A program made the translations under genes and the position numbers. DNA of 64,000 nucleotides, taken from NCBI GenBank assembly GCA_018658105.1, contig JABHVW010000006.1, positions 110,594-174,593 on the forward strand, in the 5' to 3' direction. Under the pieces are notes generated by a model. It saw only the letters and a list, made by a program, of their open reading frames with translations. It was not told where the DNA came from and did no database searches. Shown here one piece after another: positions 43,602 through 51,440 of this stretch. The first letter of the stretch is position 1. Each line of letters starts with the position of its first letter. Source of the stretch: Candidatus Peregrinibacteria bacterium (GTDB taxonomy: Bacteria > Patescibacteriota > Gracilibacteria > UBA1369 > 2-02-FULL-48-14).

Positions 43602-45344
43602 ATGACAAACATTACATTCGATTCATTGGGCCTAAGCCCAGAAGTGCTTCATGCGCTTACAGACCTTGGCTTTGAAACGCCTACACCAATTCAGGCTGAG
43701 TCTATTCCTGAGCTTTTAGCAGGGGAAAGAGACTTACTTGGTTTTGCGCAAACTGGTACAGGTAAAACTGCCGCCTTTAGTTTGCCAATTGTTCAACAAG
43801 TAGATACAGGCGATCGATCTGTACAAGCTTTGATCCTTTGCCCAACTCGTGAACTTTGTATGCAAATTACAAGGGACATTGAGAGTTTTACAAAGTATCT
43901 ACCAAAAACAAAAACTGTTGCCGTTTATGGTGGTAGTAGTATGTATGACCAGATTCGAAAGATTGATGGTGGTGCACAAATTGTGGTTGGAACTCCTGGC
44001 CGTGTAAAAGATATGATTAAGCGTGGGAAGCTGAAACTTCAAAATGTTAAATGGCTTGTTTTAGACGAGGCGGATGACATGCTTGATAAAGGTTTTAAAG
44101 AGGATTTGGATGAAATTTTAGATGGAACTCCAGAAAATAAACAAACACTCCTCTTTTCTGCAACTATGTCTTCATGGATTCAAAAAGTTGCTCAAAAACG
44201 AATGCACAATCCAAAAGAAATTAAAGTTGCTGCGCAAAATCAAGGCGCAGATACTGTTGAACATCAATTTGTAACAGTTCATGCGCGTGATCGTTATGCA
44301 GCGTTAAGACGTTTGCTTGATGTGAACCCGGATGTTTATGGAATTGTATTTTGTAGAACTCGTCGGGACACTAAAGATGTTGCTGCGAAACTGATTTCTC
44401 ATGACTATTCTGCAGAAGCCATTCATGGTGATATTGCTCAAAATGAGCGTAGTGCTGCAATGGATAGATTCAGAAAAAAACATATTCAAATCTTGGTGGC
44501 TACAGATGTAGCTGCTCGTGGAATTGATGTAAATGATCTTACACATGTGATTAATTATGAACTTCCAGATAGCGCAGAAACTTATGTTCACCGAAGTGGT
44601 AGAACTGGTCGTGCTGGAAAAGATGGAATTTCTATTACGATTATCAACATGAGAGAACGTGGAAAGTTGAAGAGAATTGAGAATATGATGAAGAAAAAAT
44701 TTGCTGAAGTAGATGTGCCAACAGGTAAAGCTATTTGTGAGGCTCAGTTAATGAGCTTGGTGCATGGTGTGAAAACTACAGAAGTTGATATGGAAAAACT
44801 GGCTCCTTATTTGCCAGCTATCTACAATGAGCTTACTGGGCTTACTTATGAAGAGCTGATTCAGCACTTTGTATCTGTTGAGTTCAATCGTTTCTTGAAG
44901 CATTACTCAAATATTGCTGATATTTCCACTCAAAAAGGTCATTATAATGACCGTGGTGGCAGAGGTGATAGAGGACGTGGTCGTGGTCGCGATAGAGATC
45001 GTGGTGGTCGTGGTCGTGATAGAGATCGTGGAGGACGTGGACGTGATAGAGATCGTGGAGAACGCGGAGGCCGTGATAGAGATCGTGGTGGTAGAGGACG
45101 TGATCGTGGGAATGTTGAACTAACAAATTATTCTATCAACTTTGGTAGAAATGATGGATTCAACCCTAAGGCACTGTTTGATATGATCAACAAAAATCAA
45201 AGCCTTAAAGGAATTGAGATTGGAGATATTAATGTTCAAACTGGTAACACTAACTTTGAAGCGGATTCTCGCTTTCACGGCAAGGTATTGAAATTTCTTG
45301 GAAATGAGAAGTTCAAAGGTAAACCAGTAAGAATTGATGTATAA
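43602..45344 (+). CDS. deaD: DEAD-box RNA helicase with RG/RD-rich region and DbpA-type RNA-binding domain
   Basis: A 580-residue ATP-dependent RNA helicase of the DeaD/CsdA type. It has a Q motif with PTPIQ, motif I AQTGTGKT, motif II DEAD, motif III SAT, and motif VI HRSGRTGRAG. After the two RecA domains comes a ~40-residue repeat region (about residues 447-505) made of Gly-Arg-Asp units such as GRGRDRDRGGRGRDR. A DbpA-like RRM (NYSINFGRNDGFNP onward) completes the protein. Such helicases act in ribosome assembly and RNA decay, especially in the cold. Confidence 0.95.
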   Translation: MTNITFDSLGLSPEVLHALTDLGFETPTPIQAESIPELLAGERDLLGFAQTGTGKTAAFSLPIVQQVDTGDRSVQALILCPTRELCMQITRDIESFTKYLPKTKTVAVYGGSSMYDQIRKIDGGAQIVVGTPGRVKDMIKRGKLKLQNVKWLVLDEADDMLDKGFKEDLDEILDGTPENKQTLLFSATMSSWIQKVAQKRMHNPKEIKVAAQNQGADTVEHQFVTVHARDRYAALRRLLDVNPDVYGIVFCRTRRDTKDVAAKLISHDYSAEAIHGDIAQNERSAAMDRFRKKHIQILVATDVAARGIDVNDLTHVINYELPDSAETYVHRSGRTGRAGKDGISITIINMRERGKLKRIENMMKKKFAEVDVPTGKAICEAQLMSLVHGVKTTEVDMEKLAPYLPAIYNELTGLTYEELIQHFVSVEFNRFLKHYSNIADISTQKGHYNDRGGRGDRGRGRGRDRDRGGRGRDRDRGGRGRDRDRGERGGRDRDRGGRGRDRGNVELTNYSINFGRNDGFNPKALFDMINKNQSLKGIEIGDINVQTGNTNFEADSRFHGKVLKFLGNEKFKGKPVRIDV

Positions 45345-45415
45345 GAGGCAATGTATTTTGCATCATGGCGAATTTCTTGTAGAATAAGATTACTTTACAA
45401 TTAATCCCTCACGCC

Positions 45416-45796
45416 ATGAGTGATACTACAATGTTTTTGAGCCAGCTAATTGGCCCTACCCTTTTGATTCTTGCCCTCGGAATGATGGCAAATCATGAAC
45501 GATATGAAAAGCTATATAAAGAAATGGATAAGCATGGGCTTACTGTTTTTATGATTGGTGTAGCAACAACTGTTCTTGGTTTAGCTATGGTTTTGAAGCA
45601 TAACCTTTGGGGTTCTGCACAAGAAGTAATTATTTCGTTCATAGGATGGGCCGCACTTGTGAAAGGTGTTGCACTATTCGCTATGCCTAAGCAAATGACT
45701 AGTTTTGCAAAAGACATGTCATCTTACCTTCAATATGGCCTATTAGTTTGGCTAGTTGTTGGTGGTTACCTCACTTGGCTTGGTTATTTTGCATAA
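45416..45796 (+). CDS. Small four-helix membrane protein of unknown function
   Basis: A 126-residue integral membrane protein with about four hydrophobic segments (residues ~8-24, 43-60, 68-90, 102-124) joined by short charged loops such as HERYEKLYKEMDKHG. I do not recognise the family; similar small proteins are common in CPR genomes. It lies between the helicase and an FKBP lipoprotein and is closed by a terminator directly after. Confidence 0.75.
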   Translation: MSDTTMFLSQLIGPTLLILALGMMANHERYEKLYKEMDKHGLTVFMIGVATTVLGLAMVLKHNLWGSAQEVIISFIGWAALVKGVALFAMPKQMTSFAKDMSSYLQYGLLVWLVVGGYLTWLGYFA

Positions 45797-45811
45797 ATGA
45801 GCAATTTAAAT

Positions 45812-45839
45812 GCGCCTCGTTTTGACGGGGCGTTTTTTA
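45812..45839 (+). terminator. Intrinsic terminator after the small membrane protein gene
   Basis: A 9-bp stem (45812-45820 with 45825-45833, including two G-T pairs) with a TTTG loop and a T run to 45838. Confidence 0.85.
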
Positions 45840-45872
45840 TTATGCTATTCTGCTGCCACTTAATTTAATATT

Positions 45873-46301
45873 ATGAAATACCTCCTTGCCACACTTACTA
45901 TTTCTGCGCTTTTAATGAGCGCTTGTACTTCTACTAACCCTGAAGAAATGCCAGACGAAAACACTGCAGCTCAAGCTGTTACAGAACTTGTTATTGATGA
46001 CCTTAAAGTTGGAGACGGCGATGAAGCTGTTTCTGGAAAGACTGTTGAGGTTCACTACGTTGGAACTTTACTTGATGGATCTCAGTTTGATAGCTCACGT
46101 GATCGTGGCCAAACTTTTGAATTCCCTCTTGGTGCTGGATACGTAATTAAAGGTTGGGACGAAGGTGTTGCCGGCATGAAAGTTGGCGGACTTCGCAAAC
46201 TAACTATTCCTGCTGATATGGCTTACGGTGATAGAGCTACAGGTTCTATTCCTGCAAATTCAACTTTGGTATTTGAGGTTGAGTTGTTTAGTGTAAAATA
46301 G
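45873..46301 (+). CDS. FKBP-type peptidyl-prolyl isomerase lipoprotein
   Basis: A 142-residue exported lipoprotein: signal peptide, lipobox ending at Cys18 (LMSAC), a short acidic linker, and then an FKBP domain over ~105 residues. Core FKBP residues are visible in VEVHYVGTLLDGSQFDSS, FPLGAGYVIKGWDEGVAGMKVGG and IPADMAYGDRATG. It should catalyse proline isomerisation in folding of exported proteins. It is followed four bases later by the polymerase X gene. Confidence 0.93.
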   Translation: MKYLLATLTISALLMSACTSTNPEEMPDENTAAQAVTELVIDDLKVGDGDEAVSGKTVEVHYVGTLLDGSQFDSSRDRGQTFEFPLGAGYVIKGWDEGVAGMKVGGLRKLTIPADMAYGDRATGSIPANSTLVFEVELFSVK

Positions 46302-46305
46302 TCTT

Positions 46306-47232
46306 GTGAAAGAGACAATTGCAACATTTTTTGATGAGATAGCTGATATGCTCGAGATCCTGGGCGAAAATGTCTTCAGGGTTCGGGCTTATAGGCGTGG
46401 CGCTGAAGTTGTAAGGACAGCTGAGGGTGATTTAACTGAGAAGCTACCTGGTATCGGTAAAGATCTGGCGGCAAAAATTGAAGAAATAATTGAAACTGGT
46501 GAATGTGAAATGCATTCTCGCCTTGTTGGTCAGCTGTCACCGGGGATTTTGGATATGTTAAGAGTTCGTGGGCTTGGCCCAAAAAAAGTTAAGCTTTTTT
46601 ATGATTTCCTTGGCATCAAAACGATTGAGGCACTACGAAGCGCCGCTGAAAGCGGTGCGCTCGCTGCCCTACCAGGCATGGGTGAAAAGAGTGAGGCTGG
46701 GATTTTAGAGGCTTTAAAGCAAAAGACTCATATGAAAAAACGTATTCCACATGATCTGGCGAAAAATGAGGCCGATGAATATGTGAAATATATGAAGAAG
46801 TGTAAAGCTGTTGATAAAGTCGAATATGCTGGGAGTTTAAGGAGAGGTCGTGAAACCGTAGGTGATATTGATATTTTGGCTACTGGGAGTGATGCTGATG
46901 CTATGAGTGAGCACTTCCGCTCTTATAAAAAGATTAAACAGATTTTGGCTGCTGGGCCCACTAAATCTAGTGTAGTAATTGATACTGAAAATGCTCAAGT
47001 AGATTTTAGAGTTGTTGATGCTGAAAGCTTTGGGGCTGCCCTCTTTTACTTTACTGGGCCGAAGCATTTTAATATTTATACTCGTACTATTGCCTTGAAA
47101 AAAGGCCTAAAAGTAAATGAGTACGGCTTGTACCGAGGTGAGGAAAAAATTGCAGGTGAAACAGAACAATCTATGTTCGAAGGCTTAGATTTAGAATATA
47201 TTGTGCCGAAAGAAAGAGAGGATTATAAATAA
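46306..47232 (+). CDS. DNA polymerase X family protein without the PHP domain
   Basis: 308 residues, starting at GTG 46306. An 8-kDa-like helix-hairpin-helix domain (residues ~1-120; FRVRAYRRGAEVV, LPGIGKDLAAKI, GLGPKKVKLFYD, LPGMGEKSE) is followed by a polymerase beta-type nucleotidyltransferase domain with GSLRRGRETVGDIDIL, whose two Asp residues bind metal. The third catalytic Asp is likely in VDFRVVD. Bacterial PolX normally has ~570 residues with a C-terminal PHP 3'-5' exonuclease, which is absent here. It ends close to rsmE. Function is probably gap-filling repair. Confidence 0.88.
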   Translation: MKETIATFFDEIADMLEILGENVFRVRAYRRGAEVVRTAEGDLTEKLPGIGKDLAAKIEEIIETGECEMHSRLVGQLSPGILDMLRVRGLGPKKVKLFYDFLGIKTIEALRSAAESGALAALPGMGEKSEAGILEALKQKTHMKKRIPHDLAKNEADEYVKYMKKCKAVDKVEYAGSLRRGRETVGDIDILATGSDADAMSEHFRSYKKIKQILAAGPTKSSVVIDTENAQVDFRVVDAESFGAALFYFTGPKHFNIYTRTIALKKGLKVNEYGLYRGEEKIAGETEQSMFEGLDLEYIVPKEREDYK

Positions 47233-47242
47233 ATATTTTAAT

Positions 47243-47941
47243 ATGCAACATTTCATTTTAAAAGGCATTGAGCTCAGGGCGAAAAATCAGGTGGAAATTC
47301 GTGATAAAGAGATAGTTCATCAAATGATTAAAGTTTTACGTTTTCGTGCTGGTGATAAATGTGTGATTTTGGATGGTCTTGGTGAGAAAGCTGATGGTGA
47401 GATTTTGGAATTGCACAAGAAAGGTGCTGTGATTGCCTTGAGTGAACATTCAGTTTGTGTGGCTCCTAAAAGACGGGTTCGTTTGTGTGTTGCACTCTCA
47501 AAAAAGCCTGCGACCTTTGAGCTAATTGTGCAAAAGGCTGTAGAGCTTGGTGTTACAGATATTATTCCCATTGTTTCTGAGCGGTGTCAGGCTTCAGAAA
47601 TTAGAAAGCCAGAACGTTTAGATGCGATTTTGCGTGAGGCATGTGAGCAAAGTGAACGATGTTTTCTGCCGAAGATGCATGAGGTTTTGAGTTTGGGTGA
47701 CTTTTTGGAAAACTTGCCTAGTGGTACTTTGCTAGCTGGCGATGCTCGCGATACAGATGGTTCTTTGAAAGATATGGATACAAGTGGCAATATTAATTTG
47801 CTGATTGGCCCTGAAGGTGGATTTACTGAAAATGAGTTGGGCGTTTTACGTTCTGCTGACTCTAAAATCTTTTTGCTAGGAGATACAGTTTTGCGAATGG
47901 AGACTGCAGCGATTGCGGCGCTTGCGATTGTTCTGTTATAA
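47243..47941 (+). CDS. rsmE: 16S rRNA (uracil-1498-N3)-methyltransferase RsmE
   Basis: A 232-residue SPOUT-class methyltransferase. A PUA-like N-terminal domain is followed by the knotted domain with KAVELGVTDIIP, the RSERCQASE-type segment, IGPEGGFTENE and LLGDTVLRMETAAIAAL, which form the SAM site. It methylates U1498 in the decoding region. The start is ATG 47243 (MQHFILKG); a longer frame from 47201 is unlikely because it would overlap the previous gene and add unrelated residues. Confidence 0.93.
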   Translation: MQHFILKGIELRAKNQVEIRDKEIVHQMIKVLRFRAGDKCVILDGLGEKADGEILELHKKGAVIALSEHSVCVAPKRRVRLCVALSKKPATFELIVQKAVELGVTDIIPIVSERCQASEIRKPERLDAILREACEQSERCFLPKMHEVLSLGDFLENLPSGTLLAGDARDTDGSLKDMDTSGNINLLIGPEGGFTENELGVLRSADSKIFLLGDTVLRMETAAIAALAIVLL

Positions 47942-47942
47942 T
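47934..47942 (+). promoter_or_regulatory. Extended -10 promoter of the lipoprotein gene at 47966
   Basis: TGT-TATAAT overlapping the rsmE stop codon, 23 bases before the ATG. Confidence 0.6.
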
Positions 47943-47965
47943 TCGCAAGAAATTAACTCCACCCC

Positions 47966-48523
47966 ATGAAAAAAATTGCTATATTTGTTCTAAGCGCGAT
48001 GCTGCTGAGTGCATGTGAATTTGTTGTTCCTTATTCAATTACATTTACTACTCAAGAAGGCAGTATTGTGAATCCAGATTCTGACACATTAGATTTGGCG
48101 ATAAATCACGAGGCTTATGCTTATATTTCTCGACTGCAATGTGATGAAAATGATCCAGTAGAACTTTTACCTGTTTTGAAAGAAGATGTTTCGGCTTCGA
48201 AAGCTCATAATTTGAGCTTGAATCTTTTGGCTGATCAAGTTGATGGTGCAAGATGTGAGGTTACAGTTAGCGCGTATGATCAAACTACTACATCTAGCAG
48301 TCATGAAGAGATTTTTGTTTTTGTGAGAGAATATCCTGAATCTGAGGAGCCGGCTGTTGAAGAAGAGGAGCCAGCTGAAGAGGAAGAAGCGCTTGATGAA
48401 AGTGCAGAAGAAGGGCAGAATGCCGAAGATGAAACAACAGATGACACAGAAGTCGGGGAAGAAACTGAGTCCGAGGATGATCTCCCTGTCGAATCGACTG
48501 CGGGAGAAGAGTCAGGAGCTTAA
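47966..48523 (+). CDS. Lipoprotein with acidic tail, unknown function
   Basis: A 185-residue lipoprotein: signal peptide, lipobox LLSAC, and ~100 residues that look like a beta-sandwich. Two cysteines (LQCDEN and ARCEVT) could form a disulfide. The last ~70 residues are nearly all Glu/Asp/Ala/Thr/Ser (EEEEPAEEEEALDE type). The final 47 bases overlap the start of rsmG in another frame. Similar acidic tails occur on the thioredoxin-like lipoprotein and on L19 in this window. Confidence 0.78.
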   Translation: MKKIAIFVLSAMLLSACEFVVPYSITFTTQEGSIVNPDSDTLDLAINHEAYAYISRLQCDENDPVELLPVLKEDVSASKAHNLSLNLLADQVDGARCEVTVSAYDQTTTSSSHEEIFVFVREYPESEEPAVEEEEPAEEEEALDESAEEGQNAEDETTDDTEVGEETESEDDLPVESTAGEESGA

Positions 48524-49115
48524 TCTTTTTTCTACTGGTGATCGGGAAAAGCTTGAAACAAAGCATATACCTGATGCTTTGGCGGTGAGCGATTTTTGGG
48601 AACTGCCAGATGGTGCAAGTGTGGTTGATTTGGGTACTGGTGGTGGTCTGCCAGGTTTGGCTTTGGCTGTGGATTACCCTGAAGCGGATTTTATTTTGAT
48701 AGATTCCCGCGTGAAAAAGGTTAAAGCTGTGAATGAAGTGATAGATAGTATGGAAATTGAGAATGCGCGCGCGGTTAGTGGTAGGTTTGAGGAGTTGGCG
48801 CACATGGATGAATTGCGTGAGATTTTTGATTTTGCTGTAGCGCGCGCCGTTGCTCCCCTGCCTTTACTTTTGGAATATGCAGCTGGCTTTTTAAAAAGAG
48901 ATGGACACTTTTATGCGTGGAAAGGATCAAACTATGAAGAAGAGTTAAAGGCTGCGTCAAAAGCAATGCATTGTCTTTCGTTTAGATTTGATGAGGCTTT
49001 TGAATATGAATTAGCTGGAGGTGAGAAACGTTATATTTTGAGATTTATTAAAACTAGAAATTCTGAAGATAAGTATCCGCGTGGTATAGGAATTCCGAAA
49101 CAAAAACCGCTTTAA
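48477..49115 (+). CDS. rsmG: 16S rRNA (guanine-527-N7)-methyltransferase RsmG
   Basis: 212 residues from ATG 48477. The Rossmann SAM site VVDLGTGGGLPGLALAVDYP is followed by ILIDSRVKKVKAVNEV, and the family segment VARAVAPLPLLLEYAA is clear. It methylates G527 in the 530 loop. The open frame extends upstream to 48357, but those residues are a basic run antisense in character to the acidic lipoprotein tail and are not RsmG-like, so I take the internal ATG. It is not next to mnmG or parAB, its usual neighbours. Confidence 0.9.
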   Translation: MISLSNRLREKSQELNLFSTGDREKLETKHIPDALAVSDFWELPDGASVVDLGTGGGLPGLALAVDYPEADFILIDSRVKKVKAVNEVIDSMEIENARAVSGRFEELAHMDELREIFDFAVARAVAPLPLLLEYAAGFLKRDGHFYAWKGSNYEEELKAASKAMHCLSFRFDEAFEYELAGGEKRYILRFIKTRNSEDKYPRGIGIPKQKPL

Positions 49116-49124
49116 TATTTTAAT

Positions 49125-49739
49125 ATGCCGAGACCTTATAAAGTAAAAGATAAATATTTTATTCTTGCGAAACAGCAGGGCTATCGAGCACGTAGTGCTT
49201 TTAAGTTAAAAGATATTCAAAAGAAATTTCATCTACTTAAGGCTGGGCAAACAGTCGTCGATTTAGGTGGAGCACCTGGAAGCTTTTTACAGGTAATTTT
49301 GGAGCATATTGGGAAAGAGGGTAAAGCTTTAGTTGTTGATCTGCAGGAAATTGAGCCCCTGAGTGCTGATAATGCATTTGCGATTAAAGGAGATATTTAT
49401 AAAACTACAAAGCTGCTGCCTGCATTAAAAAAATTTGGCCCGGTAGATGTTGTTACTAGTGATTTGGCACCAAAGACATCTGGCATTCGTGATATGGATC
49501 AAAGTTTGAGTGTTGATTTAACAGCTCAGGCTCTATTTTTAGCGACACAATGCTTGAAACCTGGCGGGCATTTTCTCGGCAAAGTATTTGATGGTGAAGA
49601 GCTACATGCATTAATTAAAATTGCGAAAAAATCTTTTAAAGAGGTGAAGATGTTTAAGCCTCCAGCGTGTAGAGATCGCAGCTTTGAAACTTACCTAGTT
49701 GCTATGGACTTTAATGCGAAGAACCTTCGTGTGAAGTAG
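49125..49739 (+). CDS. rlmE: 23S rRNA (uridine-2552-2'-O)-methyltransferase RlmE (FtsJ)
   Basis: A 204-residue FtsJ-family enzyme. YRARSAFKLKDIQKKF holds the first catalytic lysine, VVDLGGAPGSFLQV is the SAM motif, and VTSDLAPKTSG supplies the catalytic Asp. The second Lys is in GHFLGKVFDGEE, followed by the Glu-containing end. It methylates U2552 in the A loop of 23S rRNA late in 50S assembly. It is nine bases from rsmG, completing a small rRNA-modification cluster (RsmE, RsmG, RlmE). Its 3' end overlaps the convergent small gene by 29 bases. Confidence 0.93.
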   Translation: MPRPYKVKDKYFILAKQQGYRARSAFKLKDIQKKFHLLKAGQTVVDLGGAPGSFLQVILEHIGKEGKALVVDLQEIEPLSADNAFAIKGDIYKTTKLLPALKKFGPVDVVTSDLAPKTSGIRDMDQSLSVDLTAQALFLATQCLKPGGHFLGKVFDGEELHALIKIAKKSFKEVKMFKPPACRDRSFETYLVAMDFNAKNLRVK

Positions 49740-49998
49740 GCTCTTCAACATGAGCTTCGTGGTCATCATGACCATGAGCATCTAGCTCGCTTGCTTCAAC
49801 ATGATGTGTTTCACCTGTATCTGCATTCATAGCTGCAACTATTCCGACAGAACTTGTTACTGCCAAGACAGCTGCAACGAGAACACCTCTAAGTGCTGGG
49901 TGTAGTTGGTCATATGCATCAGCATAAGGTTTTGTAGTCTCATTCTTGTAAAGAAGATCTGGACAGTGTCTTGATTTCCATATGTCGTCTGCGCTCAT
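49711..49998 (-). CDS. Small single-pass membrane protein with His/Glu-rich tail
   Basis: A 95-residue protein with a ~35-residue polar N-terminus and one membrane segment (about 38-56, GVLVAAVLAVTSSVGIVAAM). Its last ~38 residues are rich in His, Glu and Asp (AHGHDDHEAHVEE, ending SHEGSSH), which could bind divalent metal. It has no recognised family. Convergent with rlmE and divergent from fumC. The overlap with rlmE lowers certainty a little, but the composition is protein-like with a membrane helix in the right place. Confidence 0.7.
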   Translation of the reverse strand: MSADDIWKSRHCPDLLYKNETTKPYADAYDQLHPALRGVLVAAVLAVTSSVGIVAAMNADTGETHHVEASELDAHGHDDHEAHVEEPTSHEGSSH

Positions 49999-50060
49999 AC
50001 TTGCATTAAGTTAATATTATTGTCGAGATATTAGAAACTATTTCAAAGAAAGTCAAATCT

Positions 50061-50069
50061 TGCTATGAT
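50061..50069 (+). promoter_or_regulatory. Extended -10 promoter of fumC, leaderless start
   Basis: TGC-TATGAT, then CCCCTC, then the ATG at 50076. A weak -35 (TTTCAA, 50041-50046) lies 17 bases upstream of the -10. Confidence 0.6.
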
Positions 50070-50075
50070 CCCCTC

Positions 50076-51440
50076 ATGAATATGCGTATTGAAAATGATG
50101 CACTTGGTGACGTGGAAGTTCCTGCGGATTCTTATGGTGGAAGTTTTTATACGAGAGCAAAGAAGAATTTTAATATTTCTGGGCTTGAGTCACCTGCTTC
50201 TTTTAGAGTTGCATTTGCCTGGATTAAAATGGCAGCTGCAAGTGTTAACTCAGAGCTGGGGCATTTAGACTCAAAGCTGGCTGAAGCAATAATTAGTGCT
50301 GGTACAGAGTTTGTAGATGGTAAATTTGAATATGACTTAGATGTTTATCAAGCTGGGGCTGGCACTCCATATAATATGCATTTGAATGAGATTTTGGCTA
50401 ATCGAGCAAGTGAAAGCTTGGGCGGTGAGAAAGGAAAATATGACCCTGTGCACCCAAACAATCATGTGAATATGGCTCAATCATCAAATGATACGAACCC
50501 TACTGCAACTCGTATTGCAGCTTTGATGGATCTAAAAGCACTTTTTGCTAATGGAAATGAGCTTATAAATAGTCTGGCTAAAAAAAGTGTTGAGTATAAA
50601 GATGTAGTAAAAGTTGGCCGCACGCATTTACAAGATGCAGTGCCAATTACTCTAGGCCAAGAGTTTGAAGCATATGCCTCATCAATTCGAGGTGCATTGG
50701 CTAGATTAGATGCTGCACAAGATGAATTGAGAATGTTGGGGATTGGAGGGACTGCAACTGGTTCTGGAATAAATACGCATCCTGAATTCACTGAAAAAAT
50801 GTGCGCTGAACTTTCTAGACTTTCGGGTATGGATTTGAGACCAGCGGATAATAAATTTGAAACCACACATAGTATGGCTGCCTTTTTGGCAGTTTCATCT
50901 GGATTACGTGGTCTTGCAACAGAGCTTTTGAGAATTTCTAATGACCTTCGATTACTATCAAGTGGGCCTTATGGTGGCCTTGGAGAAATTGAACTACCTG
51001 AGGTTGAGCCTGGATCATCAATAATGCCTGGCAAAGTTAATCCATCTGTAGCTGAATGTATGAGTATGATCTCAATACAAGTGATTGGCTTGGATCATGC
51101 AATTGCACTTTGTGCACAGCAGGGGCAGCTTGAACTAAACTGGCATACCCCTTTGATAATGTTGGATCTATTACATCAGATTGGAATCTTAACTAATGGT
51201 ATGGATATGTTCGGTAAACTTTGCGTTGATGGTGTTTCTATCAAAGAGAAAAATATTCAAAGCAACTTAGAGCGCAGCACTGCAATGGCGACTGCTCTTG
51301 CACCTTATATGGGCTACCATGAAGTAGCAGAGCTTGTTAATGAGGCAATTGAGAAAGATGTACCTTTTGCATCTTTAGTGCCTGAGGAATTCAAAAAATA
51401 CCTGGTAGCTGACAAAATGACTCAGCCAAATAGAAACTAA
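50076..51440 (+). CDS. fumC: Fumarate hydratase, class II (fumarase/aspartase superfamily)
   Basis: A 454-residue enzyme of the fumarase/aspartase superfamily. The three conserved regions are VGRTHLQDAVPITLGQEF, GGTATGSGINTHPEF and the signature GSSIMPGKVNPS with the flexible catalytic loop Ser. The P-G-K-V-N form fits class II fumarase better than aspartase (usually P-A-K-V-N), but GTPYNMHLNE differs from both standard forms, so aspartate ammonia-lyase remains possible. No other TCA-cycle gene is in the window. It may serve fumarate/malate exchange or recycle fumarate. Confidence 0.85.
   Translation: MNMRIENDALGDVEVPADSYGGSFYTRAKKNFNISGLESPASFRVAFAWIKMAAASVNSELGHLDSKLAEAIISAGTEFVDGKFEYDLDVYQAGAGTPYNMHLNEILANRASESLGGEKGKYDPVHPNNHVNMAQSSNDTNPTATRIAALMDLKALFANGNELINSLAKKSVEYKDVVKVGRTHLQDAVPITLGQEFEAYASSIRGALARLDAAQDELRMLGIGGTATGSGINTHPEFTEKMCAELSRLSGMDLRPADNKFETTHSMAAFLAVSSGLRGLATELLRISNDLRLLSSGPYGGLGEIELPEVEPGSSIMPGKVNPSVAECMSMISIQVIGLDHAIALCAQQGQLELNWHTPLIMLDLLHQIGILTNGMDMFGKLCVDGVSIKEKNIQSNLERSTAMATALAPYMGYHEVAELVNEAIEKDVPFASLVPEEFKKYLVADKMTQPNRN

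Noticed and set aside
44940..45115. Repetitive DNA that looks like a short-repeat array
   Set aside because: The repeats encode the Gly-Arg-Asp region of the DEAD-box helicase in frame; there are no unique spacers, so it is not a CRISPR array. Frames on both strands here are shadows.
47201..47242. Longer start for RsmE
   Set aside because: It overlaps the end of the polymerase X gene and adds residues without family similarity; ATG 47243 gives the usual N-terminus.
48357..48476. Basic N-terminal extension of RsmG
   Set aside because: It is an out-of-frame reading of the acidic lipoprotein tail; RsmG homology begins at the internal ATG 48477.
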